NCBI RefSeq assembly: GCF_902167145.1
Contig: NC_050102.1
Coordinates: 7,440,850-7,504,849 of the forward strand
Length of the DNA stretch: 64,000 bases
Reading direction: 5' to 3'
Source of the DNA: Zea mays
Lineage: Eukaryota > Streptophyta > Magnoliopsida > Poales > Poaceae
The notes below the pieces were generated by a model that was given only the letters and a program-made list of their open reading frames with translations, ran no database searches and had not been told where the DNA came from. Both the position numbers and the translations under genes were made by a program. Of this stretch, positions 1 through 24,116 are shown piece by piece (position 1 is the first letter of the stretch; each line of letters opens with the position of its first letter).

Positions 1-846
1 TGTCTGGTTTAGGCCCTCTTGGATATTTTCTAGATCAACAAAGGGCTATTATCTATCACGGTCTAAATACATACAAGACCTCATCACTCACTCTGGTCGG
101 ACTGAATCGTACAGCTGCAACAATCATGGATATTCAATTACAACATTGTTCAAATGATGGTTCACCACTACAGGATCCATCCAGAGTTGGCAGTCTAGTC
201 TATCTCACTATCACGCGGCCGAATATTGCATATGTTGTTCATATTCTGAGTCGGTTTGTTTATGCGCCTACTTCAGTCCATTATGGTCACTTGCTTCGTG
301 AATTAAGATACTCATGGGGAACCACATCTTGAGGCTTATTCTATGATTGTAATAGCCCTCTTCGGCTTCATGCCTAGTCTGATGCCACTTGGGCGAGTGA
401 TCGCACTAATCGCTGCTCTATTACAGGTTATTGTATTTTCCTTGGTTCCTCTCCTATTGCATGGAAATCAAAGAAGCAAGTTGTTGTATCAAGATCCAGT
501 GCAAAAGCAGAACTTCGAGCTCTTGCTACCACTTCTGCCGAGATTATATGGCTACGATGGTTATTGGCTGATCTTGGTGTCTCTTGTGATACTCCTACGC
601 CTCTTCTATGTGACAGCACTCGAGCCATTCAAATTGGAAATGATCTTGTGAAGCATCAACTTACAAAACATATTGGTGTTGATGTTTTCTTCACACGGTC
701 TCATTGTCAACAGAAAACTATTGCTCTTCAACATGTGTCCTCAGAAATGCAAGTTGCAGACTTCTTCACAAAAGCACAAACAAGAGAACAACATCGTCTC
801 AAATTGTTCAAACTCAATACTTCAGATCCTCCGCTTCCACCTTAAG
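1..846 (+). pseudogene. Ty1/copia pol remnant: end of reverse transcriptase region and RNase H
   Basis: The translation at 126-332 reads like the end of a copia reverse transcriptase/connection region (a SLVYLTITRPNIAY motif). The translation at about 460-845 is a copia RNase H domain: AKAELRALA near the start, then LLCDSTRAIQI and KHIGVDVFF, ending with the ADFFTKA motif typical of the polyprotein C terminus. The two parts are in different frames and short open frames overlap, so the copy is broken by indels. It ends at a polypurine tract at 847-858 directly before an LTR. The 5' part of the element lies left of the window. Orientation is opposite to the UBP12-like gene. What is seen is protein similarity; the exact family is not identified. 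Confidence 0.85.
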
Positions 847-1080
847 TTTGAAGGGGGGTGTTAAGGCCCATAATGGCCCATATTACTGTGCCTATATATA
901 TTCTACCAAATCCTAAGGACTAATTGTACTCTCTAATCCAAGGTTAGTGACACATATAAGCACCAAGATAAGACCTCAAATCTTGTACTCATGTACCAAC
1001 TATCTCTTCCTATTTTTTAAGGCATAGAAAAGGTTTCTTAAGCTTGTTACGCTAAAATGAAAAGTAAACCATTTAAAAAA
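847..1080 (+). repeat. polypurine tract and start of the copia 3' LTR
   Basis: TTTGAAGGGGGG at 847-858 is a polypurine tract, followed at 859 by TGTTAAGGCCC, the expected TG start of a 3' LTR. A TATA-like CTATATATA lies at about 891-899. I do not see a clear CA end with a target duplication, so the right limit is approximate. The first 100 bases resemble the arms of the foldback sequence at 10299-10530. Confidence 0.6.
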
Positions 1081-1108
1081 CAAACTTCCATTTAGCCCAT
1101 TCTTAATC

Positions 1109-1385
1109 TCTACTATATTAAAGCAGCAGTTTCATGTGTCGTGTGTCACATGCGAAGTGTGTAGGTCTATTCCTCTTCCCCGCTTCTCGCCTAACAATGG
1201 GACGTCACCTAACAATGTGTCGTTACACCACATATGGGCCTTGACAAACCACCAAAGCCCAACATGACAGGAAACCATAAGCAGCGTAACGCTCCCACAA
1301 ATTACCAACTCGCTAGCTAAAGGAGGACGAGCGGCCTATAAAAAAAGGGTCGGGCTCCTTTCAATTCATGCATTTCTTAGCCTTT
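1109..1385 (+). pseudogene. U2 snRNA promoter unit 1 with truncated U2 start
   Basis: This is the first of two tandem copies. It contains a plant snRNA upstream sequence element-like GCTCCCACAAA at 1291-1301 (consensus RTCCCACATCG), a TATA box CTATAAAAAAA at 1336-1346, and an expected U2 5' end at about 1368. The element-to-TATA spacing of about 35 bases is what Pol II-type plant snRNA genes show. The U2-like sequence stops after about 18 nucleotides at 1385, where the second copy begins. It therefore has promoter parts but no RNA body. Promoter layout is established knowledge for plant snRNA genes; function here is inferred. Confidence 0.6.
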
Positions 1386-1611
1386 TCTACTACAATAAAG
1401 CAGCAGTTTCATGCGTCGTGTGTCATGTGTGAAGCATGTAGGTCTATTCCTCTTCCCCGATTCTCGTCTAACAATGGGTCATTACACCACATATGGGCCT
1501 TGAGAAAACACCAAATCCCAACACGACAGGAAGCCACATGGAGCGCAACGCTCCCACATATTACCACCTCGCTTGCTGAAGGAGGACGAGCGACCGAGCA
1601 GCCTACAACTC
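1386..1611 (+). promoter_or_regulatory. U2 snRNA promoter unit 2
   Basis: Second tandem copy of the upstream region, starting at the repeated TCTACTA..AAAGCAGCAG junction. The upstream element-like GCTCCCACATA is at 1550-1560. The TATA segment present in unit 1 is missing: the sequence passes directly from GACGAGCGACCGAGCAG to the U2-like start, and the spacing is shortened. This promoter is probably weak or dead. Confidence 0.5.
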
Positions 1612-1807
1612 ATACATTTCTCAGCCTTTTGGCTAAGATAAGGTGTAATATTTGTTCTTATCAACTTAATATCTGAGGTGTGGACCATATGTTCACTTTG
1701 ATATTAAATTTATTTTTTATGGGTATCAAATATGATTGTGTGCCGTCACAACACGTGGACATTGTATTAGTGGTGTTTTAAGTCCTACTAGACCTTTTAA
1801 CGGTCAG
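1612..1807 (+). ncRNA. U2 snRNA-like sequence, diverged (probable pseudogene)
   Basis: From ATACATTTCTCAG the sequence follows the 5' half of plant U2 snRNA: the CAGCCTTTTGGCTAAGAT stem-loop I, GTTCTTATCA, TTAATATCTGA, a hairpin region, then GATATTAAATTTATTTTTT covering the Sm-binding site at about 1703-1721. The branch-site recognition core, normally GTAGTA, reads GTAATA here (about 1646-1651), and several helix positions differ. The 3' part (about 1736-1807) is only loosely like the stem-loop III/IV region. U2 normally pairs with the intron branch site in the spliceosome. The changes in the most constrained bases and the missing TATA box suggest a decayed copy. The end is set by the usual U2 length of about 196 nucleotides. 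Confidence 0.65.
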
Positions 1808-2121
1808 CATATTGAAAAGCATAAAATATTATAAGAATAGAAATGCTAGGCACTAATTAACAAGGCAATGGGATGATACCTAACACCTAGGTGGCAATTG
1901 TTGAGGGCAATTGCCTATGTGGTCTACGTAAGCTGCTATTATGCTTTGTGGCAGGCTAACACCTTAGAACGCTGAGGGCAAATTCAGTGCCGAAATCTGG
2001 CCAGCATGCATGTTCCAACATCACTTCTTAACAAGATCAACAAGCAAGACATCAAATGGTTTAAGAACAAAACATTTGGAAGTCAGGAACCTACACATAT
2101 GGAAACATATAAAGAAAATAC

Positions 2122-17046
<14,925 letters not shown>

Positions 17047-17741
17047 GGCCGGCGGGACGCGGGCGGCGGGTAGCGAGGGAGTCAAGGAGGGGAGGTGCTG
17101 GTCGCCGGCGGCGACGTGGGGCCCACCCGGAAGTGGGTTACGGGAGTGGTGGTCGAGGGAGGTGGAGATCGCGACTCGCGAGTCGGGGGAGGCGGAGGAG
17201 AGAGAAAGGGAAGAGGAGAGGAGAGAGAGAGAAGGTTTTGGACCCGTGGAAAGTTCCAGGCCTCGTGCGGAGGCTTGCGGGGCAAGAACGGTGCGCTGGT
17301 GGACGGCTAGGATGAAGGGCAAGTGTGGGATGGACGGCCGCGATATTATGGGCTCGATGCGGCAGACCCCTTCTCCCATGCGATTCACCGTTGCATTTGG
17401 CGAACTAGTTTTTCAGTGCGTTGGACAGATTTTCAGTCCTCGTTCCCGCACGGGGATTATACACCCGATGGGATCCCGTCCCCTGATGGCCTGATAACCC
17501 TCGTTAAACAGCAGCACAAATTTGAAAAAAAAAACTCTAGACTTTATAGAATTAATAGAGTATTCGTATTAAAAGGGGTATCTTTTTTTCGAAAATCTGT
17601 CTCAAAAGATACCTCTGGTTAAATGTGGTTGATCCAGAGCAATCTTAAATAGGCCACCGATCGAAAAAATCTTCTGAGGTACGTATAAGTAAGAACAAAG
17701 TATGTATAAAAGATTTGTGTTAGTTTGTAAAAAGTCTATCA
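17047..17741 (-). promoter_or_regulatory. 5' leader and promoter region of the UBP12-like gene
   Basis: Upstream of the ATG (17046) the minus strand is strongly CT-rich to about 17300 (CTCTCTCCTCTCC runs), typical of plant leaders. TATA-like minus-strand motifs occur at 17542-17548 (TATAAAG) and 17451-17458 (GTATAATC); neither is convincing. GC-rich reading frames on both strands here look incidental. Confidence 0.35.
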
Positions 17742-17915
17742 GGGTGTTTGGTTTCTAGGGACTAATTTTTACTCGCTTCATTTTATTTCAAATTAGTCTC
17801 TAAATTACCAAATACAGAAATTAAACTAGATTTTAGTTTTCATATTTAGCAATTTAGTGAGTAAAATCAAATAAAATAGAGAGACTGAAAATTAGTCCAT
17901 ATAAACCAAACACTC
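17742..17915. mobile_element. 174-bp foldback MITE
   Basis: Begins GGGTGTTTGGTTTCTAGGGA and ends with the inverted form (TCCATATAAACCAAACACTC). The whole element pairs with itself (GACTAATTTTTACTC against GACTGAAAATTAGTC). Termini resemble grass hAT/PIF-type MITEs; a target duplication is not clear. Confidence 0.7.
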
Positions 17916-20882
17916 TTTATGTTTCTAGAGAACTGCTAGAAGTGAATACGGTTGGTCCGGAAGTGACGCAGGTTAGAGTAACACATGCATGAAAAATATA
18001 AAACAGATTAATATAGATAAGACTCCAATGAGGCACTGACCCGTCATCCATCAACATTCAACAATTACATCGGCATCAAAGCAAAGGCTCAGCCATCAGA
18101 CCATCCCCATCACCACCGAGTTCAAAACATTAACACAAGAATACAGCTAAGCAAGATAGTGATGTCCAGTGTCTCGTACTCTAATGTTACACTCTGTAAA
18201 CCCTAGAATGGGGTCGTAGAACTTGAGTTTCTAAATAAATAATATTAAGGTGATTTTGTTATGTGATTCACTATTGGAGCATATTTTTTAGGGTTAAAAA
18301 ATATATATAATAATAAGATGAAATATTCGAACTTGTACTCCAAGCTGAAATTGTTTTGGTTTGTGCATATCTGGATTTATTACCTAAATTGGGATTTGAG
18401 TTCAAAATTCGAAATTTAGGAGAGAAGCATCTTGATTAAGTAAATTAACTTCCCATAGCTAAAACACTATTAGGTAGAATAAATAATATCAAAATCTGCA
18501 GTAAGAATTTTGTCCATATTGAAAATCATGTGGTACAATTAAAACCTGAAGTTCAAATCTAAACTAACAATTTAGTTTGAAATTGGAAACAAAACAAAGA
18601 AAAAGAAAGAATAAGGTGTTAACCGAATTGGGCCTTAACCTTGATTTTGGCCCACGACCTCTCTCCACCCACTTGGCCCAACCGGGTAACATGTCGCGCT
18701 GACAGGGGGGCGACCTGTCAGCCACCCCACTTTGCGCGCCCTGCACCGCCCACCAGGGGACCTCCTGTCCGTCAGCCCCGCGCCGCGCTTCGTTCCACTT
18801 ACCTGTGGGCCCTTATCGTCAGGCTCATCCCTTACCTTCCGTCCAAACCGGGATCGGCTGTTAGGACACGGTCGGGGGCTGCCGACCTCCCCATAACAGG
18901 ACCGCCCTGGACTCGCCCGCGATGCGCGGAGTCCGTTCGTGGTGCCCAGCCGTGGTCTCCCTCTGTTATCTGGACCCACCGGTCGGAGCCATCCTCTTCT
19001 CCTCCCTATATTTTCTCCGCGTCCAGCACTAACAGCACGACGAAATCCTCCGGGGGACTCGGTCTTCACTACCGCGACCGCCGTTCTTCTGCCCGGAAAC
19101 CGTGCGCTGCAACGAGTATATATCGAGACCCGTTCCCTAGGTTCCGAGCCGTTTTGGCGTAGCTCCGAGTCTCACCGGTGCCGCAGGGGAGAGAGAGAGA
19201 GAGAGGAAGCTGTACACCGCCGTCGCGTCCCCGATTTCGGCCCTGTGAGTCTCTCCGTGCGTCGGGGATTGAACCGGGGAGTTCCCTGCTGTGGATTGGC
19301 GGCCGGAGCCCTTGAATTTCGTCGTCGTGGTGCGAACTCCGCCGCGTGTCCGCCAAACTCAGTGGGGCGGTTCGTCCAATGCCTGAATCAAGGTAAGAAA
19401 CCCTCATCTAGTTCGTCTTGTTGGTTACATCGTGTAGCTCCGTTCAATTTGACAGAGGTCGGGGAGGTAGCAGGATCGGTCTGCGCCGGCGTGATGCTCA
19501 CCGCCGTGGAGATCGGAGTGCCGCTAGCTATGCGCTATTGGTAGAAGAAAACCCTCGTCCGCTGATCTAACCACCAATGGCTAGGATTAGGTCAAGCTGT
19601 ATCCCTCTGCGCGATGCATCGTGACCATAGATCTAGTGATGACCGGCTCTGGGTGCATACAGTTCCATGTGGGATCTAGCCCGTTGGATCAAGATCGAGT
19701 GTGCGGGTTTCCATCTCAATATTTTAAATCCCGAGCGTTGTTATTTGATCGGGTGGCTGGGGTGGCGTACCGGTTGGGGGCCAACCTGATCTAATCTGAG
19801 CTCTTGGATTTGAATCCGACGGCCCAGCAATACTCATACCCCTTCGCCATGGCAGAATTACGTATGAAACCCCTCGGAAGAGAGAATTCAACCCGCCGTC
19901 CTAGCGCTGAGTACTCTATGTCTTAGGAGGTTTTGCACCAAAGCCCCTGCACTCCTCTGTTTTTATGTGCCCAGTCCAGGATCCTTAGGAAATTCAGAAA
20001 TTAATATAGAAATTGGATTTTTAGTATAAAAATAAATTCAAAGACATATTTAATTCATATTTAATCTATTTTAATTTCTTTTGATCCATTCCAGTGGCAT
20101 TAATTTTGTTTTAATACTGTTTATCACTTAGTAACTCCGTTTAGGCATGAAATATAGACTAAAAGTGTCTACTTAATTTATTCCATGACAAGCACTTAAT
20201 TATTCGGAAAATCATAACTCCTCAGTTTTAACTCCGATTTGATCCGTTCAAGTTGAGTTAGTTTCGTATAAATATTTTTCACACAGTAGCAACATTGATT
20301 ATATGATACCCCATACTTTTATATTAGGTAACTAATTTAACTAATCTATGTTTTTTTGGATTATCTTATTTTAATATTAATATAGTATTATGATCTTATG
20401 GTTATAATTTGGTTAGATGATCTTTAATCAAATAATGACTTAGATTAAAGTTAAGATAATTGTTTATAGGATAACCTCTCCTATGATTTATACTAACCAA
20501 TTTATAATATAGTTTAATATTTTAAATCACATAGATCTTCTATAAAATCATAACTCCTTAATCGTAACTCCGATCTTAGTAGTCCTCGATCCCGCGATCT
20601 CGTAGCAACGCATAGATTATTATTATTCAGTTTGTACTTATGTTTGGTGTGATGATAATTTTATCCATACCATGTTTGTTTGTATTGCTACGACTAGCAG
20701 TGAGGCCACGAGGATCTAAAGAATCACCCTGGTAACTGGAATCTCAAGTGCCAGGCAAGTTGTGCCCTTGATCACTTTTGTTACCCAATAATATTCTTTA
20801 TAATCATTTACCATGCATAGGATTAATTTTGATGGGACCCAATAGGTCACCCTAGTTTTTTTATCCATTTTACCTTGTTTAC

Positions 20883-21538
20883 TGTTGGGGGCCTTCGGCT
20901 TCCGAAGGTCCTCAAAAACATGATTTAACAATGTTTCTGGAGTATAATGTGTGAACAGGTATCTTCGGACTTGTATCAGAAAGGGAGAAGCTCAAAAGAT
21001 ACGAAGGTTGACACAGTGCCGAAGCTGTGAAGCAGGAAAGCTTCGGCATGTTCGCAGAAAAAGGAACCGACTTAAAGATGAAAAGGCCATTTAGACCTCG
21101 ATAGATTGCTATGGAATTATCACCAAATGTAAAGGGCATGTATGTAATTTTGTATGGGTTGTATCCCGTGCCTATAAATAGGTGAACAGTACCCCCGTAC
21201 TGTTCACGCTGACTTGGCATTTGCTTTTGCGTCACGCTTGTACTTTTTACCTTCTCTCAGGACCGAAGGTACATTTGTAATTTGAAATCATTTCTATTTT
21301 TCCATGTTAATAAAATAGAAATGATTCTATGATGATGCTTATATTATATTTCATGCTTTATATGAATCCTTCGTCATTACTTGTTATGTTTACGAAGGTA
21401 TGTCTCTTATGACCTTCGTCCGAAACTCATTATTTCCCGAAGGGACATAATGCTTCGAAGGACGAAGGACTTTAACACTTAACACTTTTTATGTTGCCTT
21501 GTTCTTAACTCTTAGCATTTGAGAACAAGTCCCCAACA
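20883..21538 (+). repeat. 5' LTR of Zeon-like copy A
   Basis: TGTTGGGGGCC start and CCCCAACA end. TATA box TATAAATA at 21173-21180. Directly downstream lies a perfect hairpin GTGAACAGTAC/GTACTGTTCAC (21182-21207). A perfect match to the 3' LTR was seen over every stretch compared. Confidence 0.9.
21182..21207 (+). promoter_or_regulatory. hairpin just downstream of the LTR TATA box
   Basis: Perfect 11-bp arms around a CCCC loop, starting 2 bases after the TATAAATA box. It is repeated in the 3' LTR (27899-27924) and, with 10-bp arms, in both LTRs of copy B (49088-49113 and 55815-55840). Position suggests a core-promoter or transcript 5'-end structure. Confidence 0.6.
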
Positions 21539-21612
21539 TTGGCGCCCACCTCCGGTGAACTCACTTCCACTTCTTGAGCTTTTCGACACCTTCGGCAAGC
21601 ATCAGCTTCGTC

Positions 21613-23130
21613 ATGCCGCCGAAGAAGGCTTCAGCACCAGGGGCTGGCACGCTGCAGCCGCTGGACCCCAATCAAGACGTCCTTTCTCTTAGAGAGGCAC
21701 GAAGCCAGAAGAGGAAGGCTACCAGTCCAACACATCCGGAGGATGATCTAGATCAGGAGATTCAGAATCTGGAAATCCTTCAGCAGCAGGTTCAACGCAG
21801 GAAGGAAAAGATGGCCAGGCTAGCTGAACTGCAGAGGCAGATAGATGAAGCCTCTGAAGAAGTTCGTCATCTTGCTCAGGATGAGCAACACCGAAGGCCT
21901 CAGCATCAAGACCTTCATCAGGAGGGCTTTCATAACGAAGATGACTGGTATGACAATTTCCATCATGGGAATTTTGTTTTTGATGATGCTTCTCCCCTGT
22001 CCGCTGAGTTACAGGCTACACCTTGGCCTCCGTCATACAAGCCGCCTCAGCTCCCCGTATTTGATGGCCATTCTGATCCGAAGCAGTTTTTGATGAGCTA
22101 CGAAGCAACAGTGTCTTCGTACGGTGGCAATGCTTCAGTCATGGCCAAATCTTTCGTCATGGCTGTCAGAAGTGTTGCTCAAACCTGGTATTCCTCCCTT
22201 CGACCAGGAACGATCACTTCATGGCAGAAGCTGAAGGACTTGTTGTTAACCAGCTTTCAAGGATTTCAGACGAAGCCGGTCACTGCTCAGGCTCTGTTCC
22301 AGTGCACTCAGGACCACGAAGAATACCTTCAGGCATATGTCCGAAGGTTCTTGCGTTTGAGGGCACAGGCACCGACAGTGCCCAATGAGATTGTCATTGA
22401 GGCCATGATCAAGGGGCTTCGGCCAGGGCCATCAGCGCAGTATTTTGCCAGGAAGCCACCACAAACGCTGGAGAAGCTGCTCCAGAAGATGGATGAATAT
22501 ATTCGAGCTGATAATGATTTTCGCCAAAGAAGGGAGGAGGCCTTCAGATTTTCTGAGATGACCAGGGGCTTCGGAGGAAGATTCTATCCGAGGCATGTCA
22601 GATCAATTCATAATTCCAATCAAAATGATGATAAGGGGAGCCAGCAGCAAAGGCCACAGTACTCCTCACAGGCTTCGGGGCAACAGCAAAGCTCCTTCCG
22701 ACCACCAGCTCCAAGAGGCAGAGGCGCCAGGGGCTTCGGCGGAAGATTCGGGGATCAACCCAGAAGAATATTTTGCTTATTCTGTGGTGAAAACAAAGGT
22801 CATACTACCAGGATGTGCCATGTTACCATTCAGAAGCAAAAAGAGATAGCCGAAGCTGCCGCGCAACAGGCTCAGCCGAAGCAGGTGATGCACACTGCTT
22901 CGTATCATTCGCCTTACATTCCAGAATATGTAGGCAATCACCCTGCAGCTTCTGTTGCTTCGGCGAGTCAGCCTCAGGCTTCCTGGCAACAACCTCCGCC
23001 TCCACCACCGCTACAACAAGGCCAGCAGCCAGAAGGGAGCCAATATGCTCCACATCAAAGGGACTTCAGAGAACAGTCCGAAGCTCGCACGGTCAACAGC
23101 ACCGTGCCAGAGTCAAAGCACATCTATTGA
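21613..23130 (+). CDS. Gag polyprotein of Zeon-like copy A
   Basis: Encodes the capsid/nucleocapsid protein that would package element RNA. The 505-codon frame is intact. I chose the ATG at 21613 (MPPKKAS), because the aligned start of copy B and the distance to the primer-binding site agree; the frame is open 39 bases further up. A charged coiled segment (about residues 45-105) precedes the retrotransposon gag domain (about 150-310, with FLMSYEATVSSYGG, TWYSSLRPG and AYVRRFLRLR). A zinc knuckle follows, C388-x2-C391-x5-H397-x4-C402, longer by one residue than the usual CX2CX4HX4C. The tail is rich in Gln and Pro. No pol follows in any frame. Function as a gag donor only is inferred. Confidence 0.9.
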   Translation: MPPKKASAPGAGTLQPLDPNQDVLSLREARSQKRKATSPTHPEDDLDQEIQNLEILQQQVQRRKEKMARLAELQRQIDEASEEVRHLAQDEQHRRPQHQDLHQEGFHNEDDWYDNFHHGNFVFDDASPLSAELQATPWPPSYKPPQLPVFDGHSDPKQFLMSYEATVSSYGGNASVMAKSFVMAVRSVAQTWYSSLRPGTITSWQKLKDLLLTSFQGFQTKPVTAQALFQCTQDHEEYLQAYVRRFLRLRAQAPTVPNEIVIEAMIKGLRPGPSAQYFARKPPQTLEKLLQKMDEYIRADNDFRQRREEAFRFSEMTRGFGGRFYPRHVRSIHNSNQNDDKGSQQQRPQYSSQASGQQQSSFRPPAPRGRGARGFGGRFGDQPRRIFCLFCGENKGHTTRMCHVTIQKQKEIAEAAAQQAQPKQVMHTASYHSPYIPEYVGNHPAASVASASQPQASWQQPPPPPPLQQGQQPEGSQYAPHQRDFREQSEARTVNSTVPESKHIY

Positions 23131-23442
23131 CAAATATCCTACCTTAATAGCAATCTTTTTCATTCAGTTTTATTCTCTGTAATAAAGGACATTGTTTAGG
23201 TTTCATGTAATCAGTTTCATTGATTCCTACAAGAAAAATATGTTTTCTTCACAGGTTTGTGACAATAAAAAGGACCTTCGGACTATCGAAAATCCTTCGA
23301 AGCAACAAAAAGTCGTTCTAAGGAACGCAGAGTAAGTCTGACGAAGTCACAAAAAGTCGTTCCGAAGGGAGCGCAGTGTAAGTTTTCTGCTCCAAAGTCG
23401 TTCCAAAAGGAATGCAGAGCATACAGCGAAAAGTCAACGCTG

Positions 23443-23622
23443 ATACCGCCTAAGTAAAAGGCGAAGAAGCTCCAAAGACGTTCCTAAGGGAATGCAGAGC
23501 TTATACCGCCTAAGTAAAAGGCGAAGAAGCTCCAAAGACGTTCCTAAGGGAATGCAGAGCTTATACCGCCTAAGTAAAAGGCGAAGAAGCTCCAAAGACG
23601 TTCCTAAGGGAATGCAGAGCTT
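23443..23622 (+). repeat. 60-bp tandem repeat, three copies
   Basis: The unit containing ACCGCCTAAGTAAAAGGCG and AAGACGTTCCTAAGGGAATG is repeated three times at exactly 60-bp spacing; 23461-23520 and 23521-23580 are identical. It lies in the non-coding stretch between gag and the antisense gene. Diverged related motifs (TCGTTCC..GGAACGCAG) flank it at 23303-23420. Confidence 0.92.
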
Positions 23623-24116
23623 GCAGCGAAGAATCAGTGCTGATACAAAAATATTGTGTGGGGATATGTGTGTATCTTTCGAAACAAATGTCATCTACGT
23701 AACATAACATCATCACATCATTTTGCATAGCATAAGCATCATACATCATGTTGCATATGGCACAAGAAGGGGACACAATATTGATCTTCGGAAGTATGAT
23801 TCAAAAGAGTGAAAATCGTGTTGTCACAAGGAGACATAATCTTCATCTTCGGAGTATAGCTTCGGAGAATGTTTTCACGAAGCTTGATATTCTTCATCTG
23901 AGCACTATGGACATTGTTGTGATATATAAAGATTTTTCTTCACGAAGCATGAAAAGAAGGGAAGGTGTTTTTTCGCCAAAGGCTCAAAAAAGGTACGTAT
24001 GTAAAGTTTCATGCATCGTAAAGAATTGAACCACAAAGAAAAATAAAACAAATATGTTACATACAGGATTACAAGTTATTACACATGTTACATTTAAAAT
24101 GTTTTTACAATAGCAC

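Noticed and set aside
18635..19544. Frames of 144-201 codons on both strands
   Set aside because: They lie in the GC-rich block of a long LTR, overlap each other on both strands, and show no domain.
20912..21235. A 107-codon minus-strand frame repeated in both LTRs
   Set aside because: It is repeated only because the LTRs are identical. It crosses the TATA box and hairpin and has no similarity I recognise.
23443..23622. CRISPR-like direct repeats
   Set aside because: Units are contiguous 60-bp tandem repeats without unique spacers, inside a plant retrotransposon.
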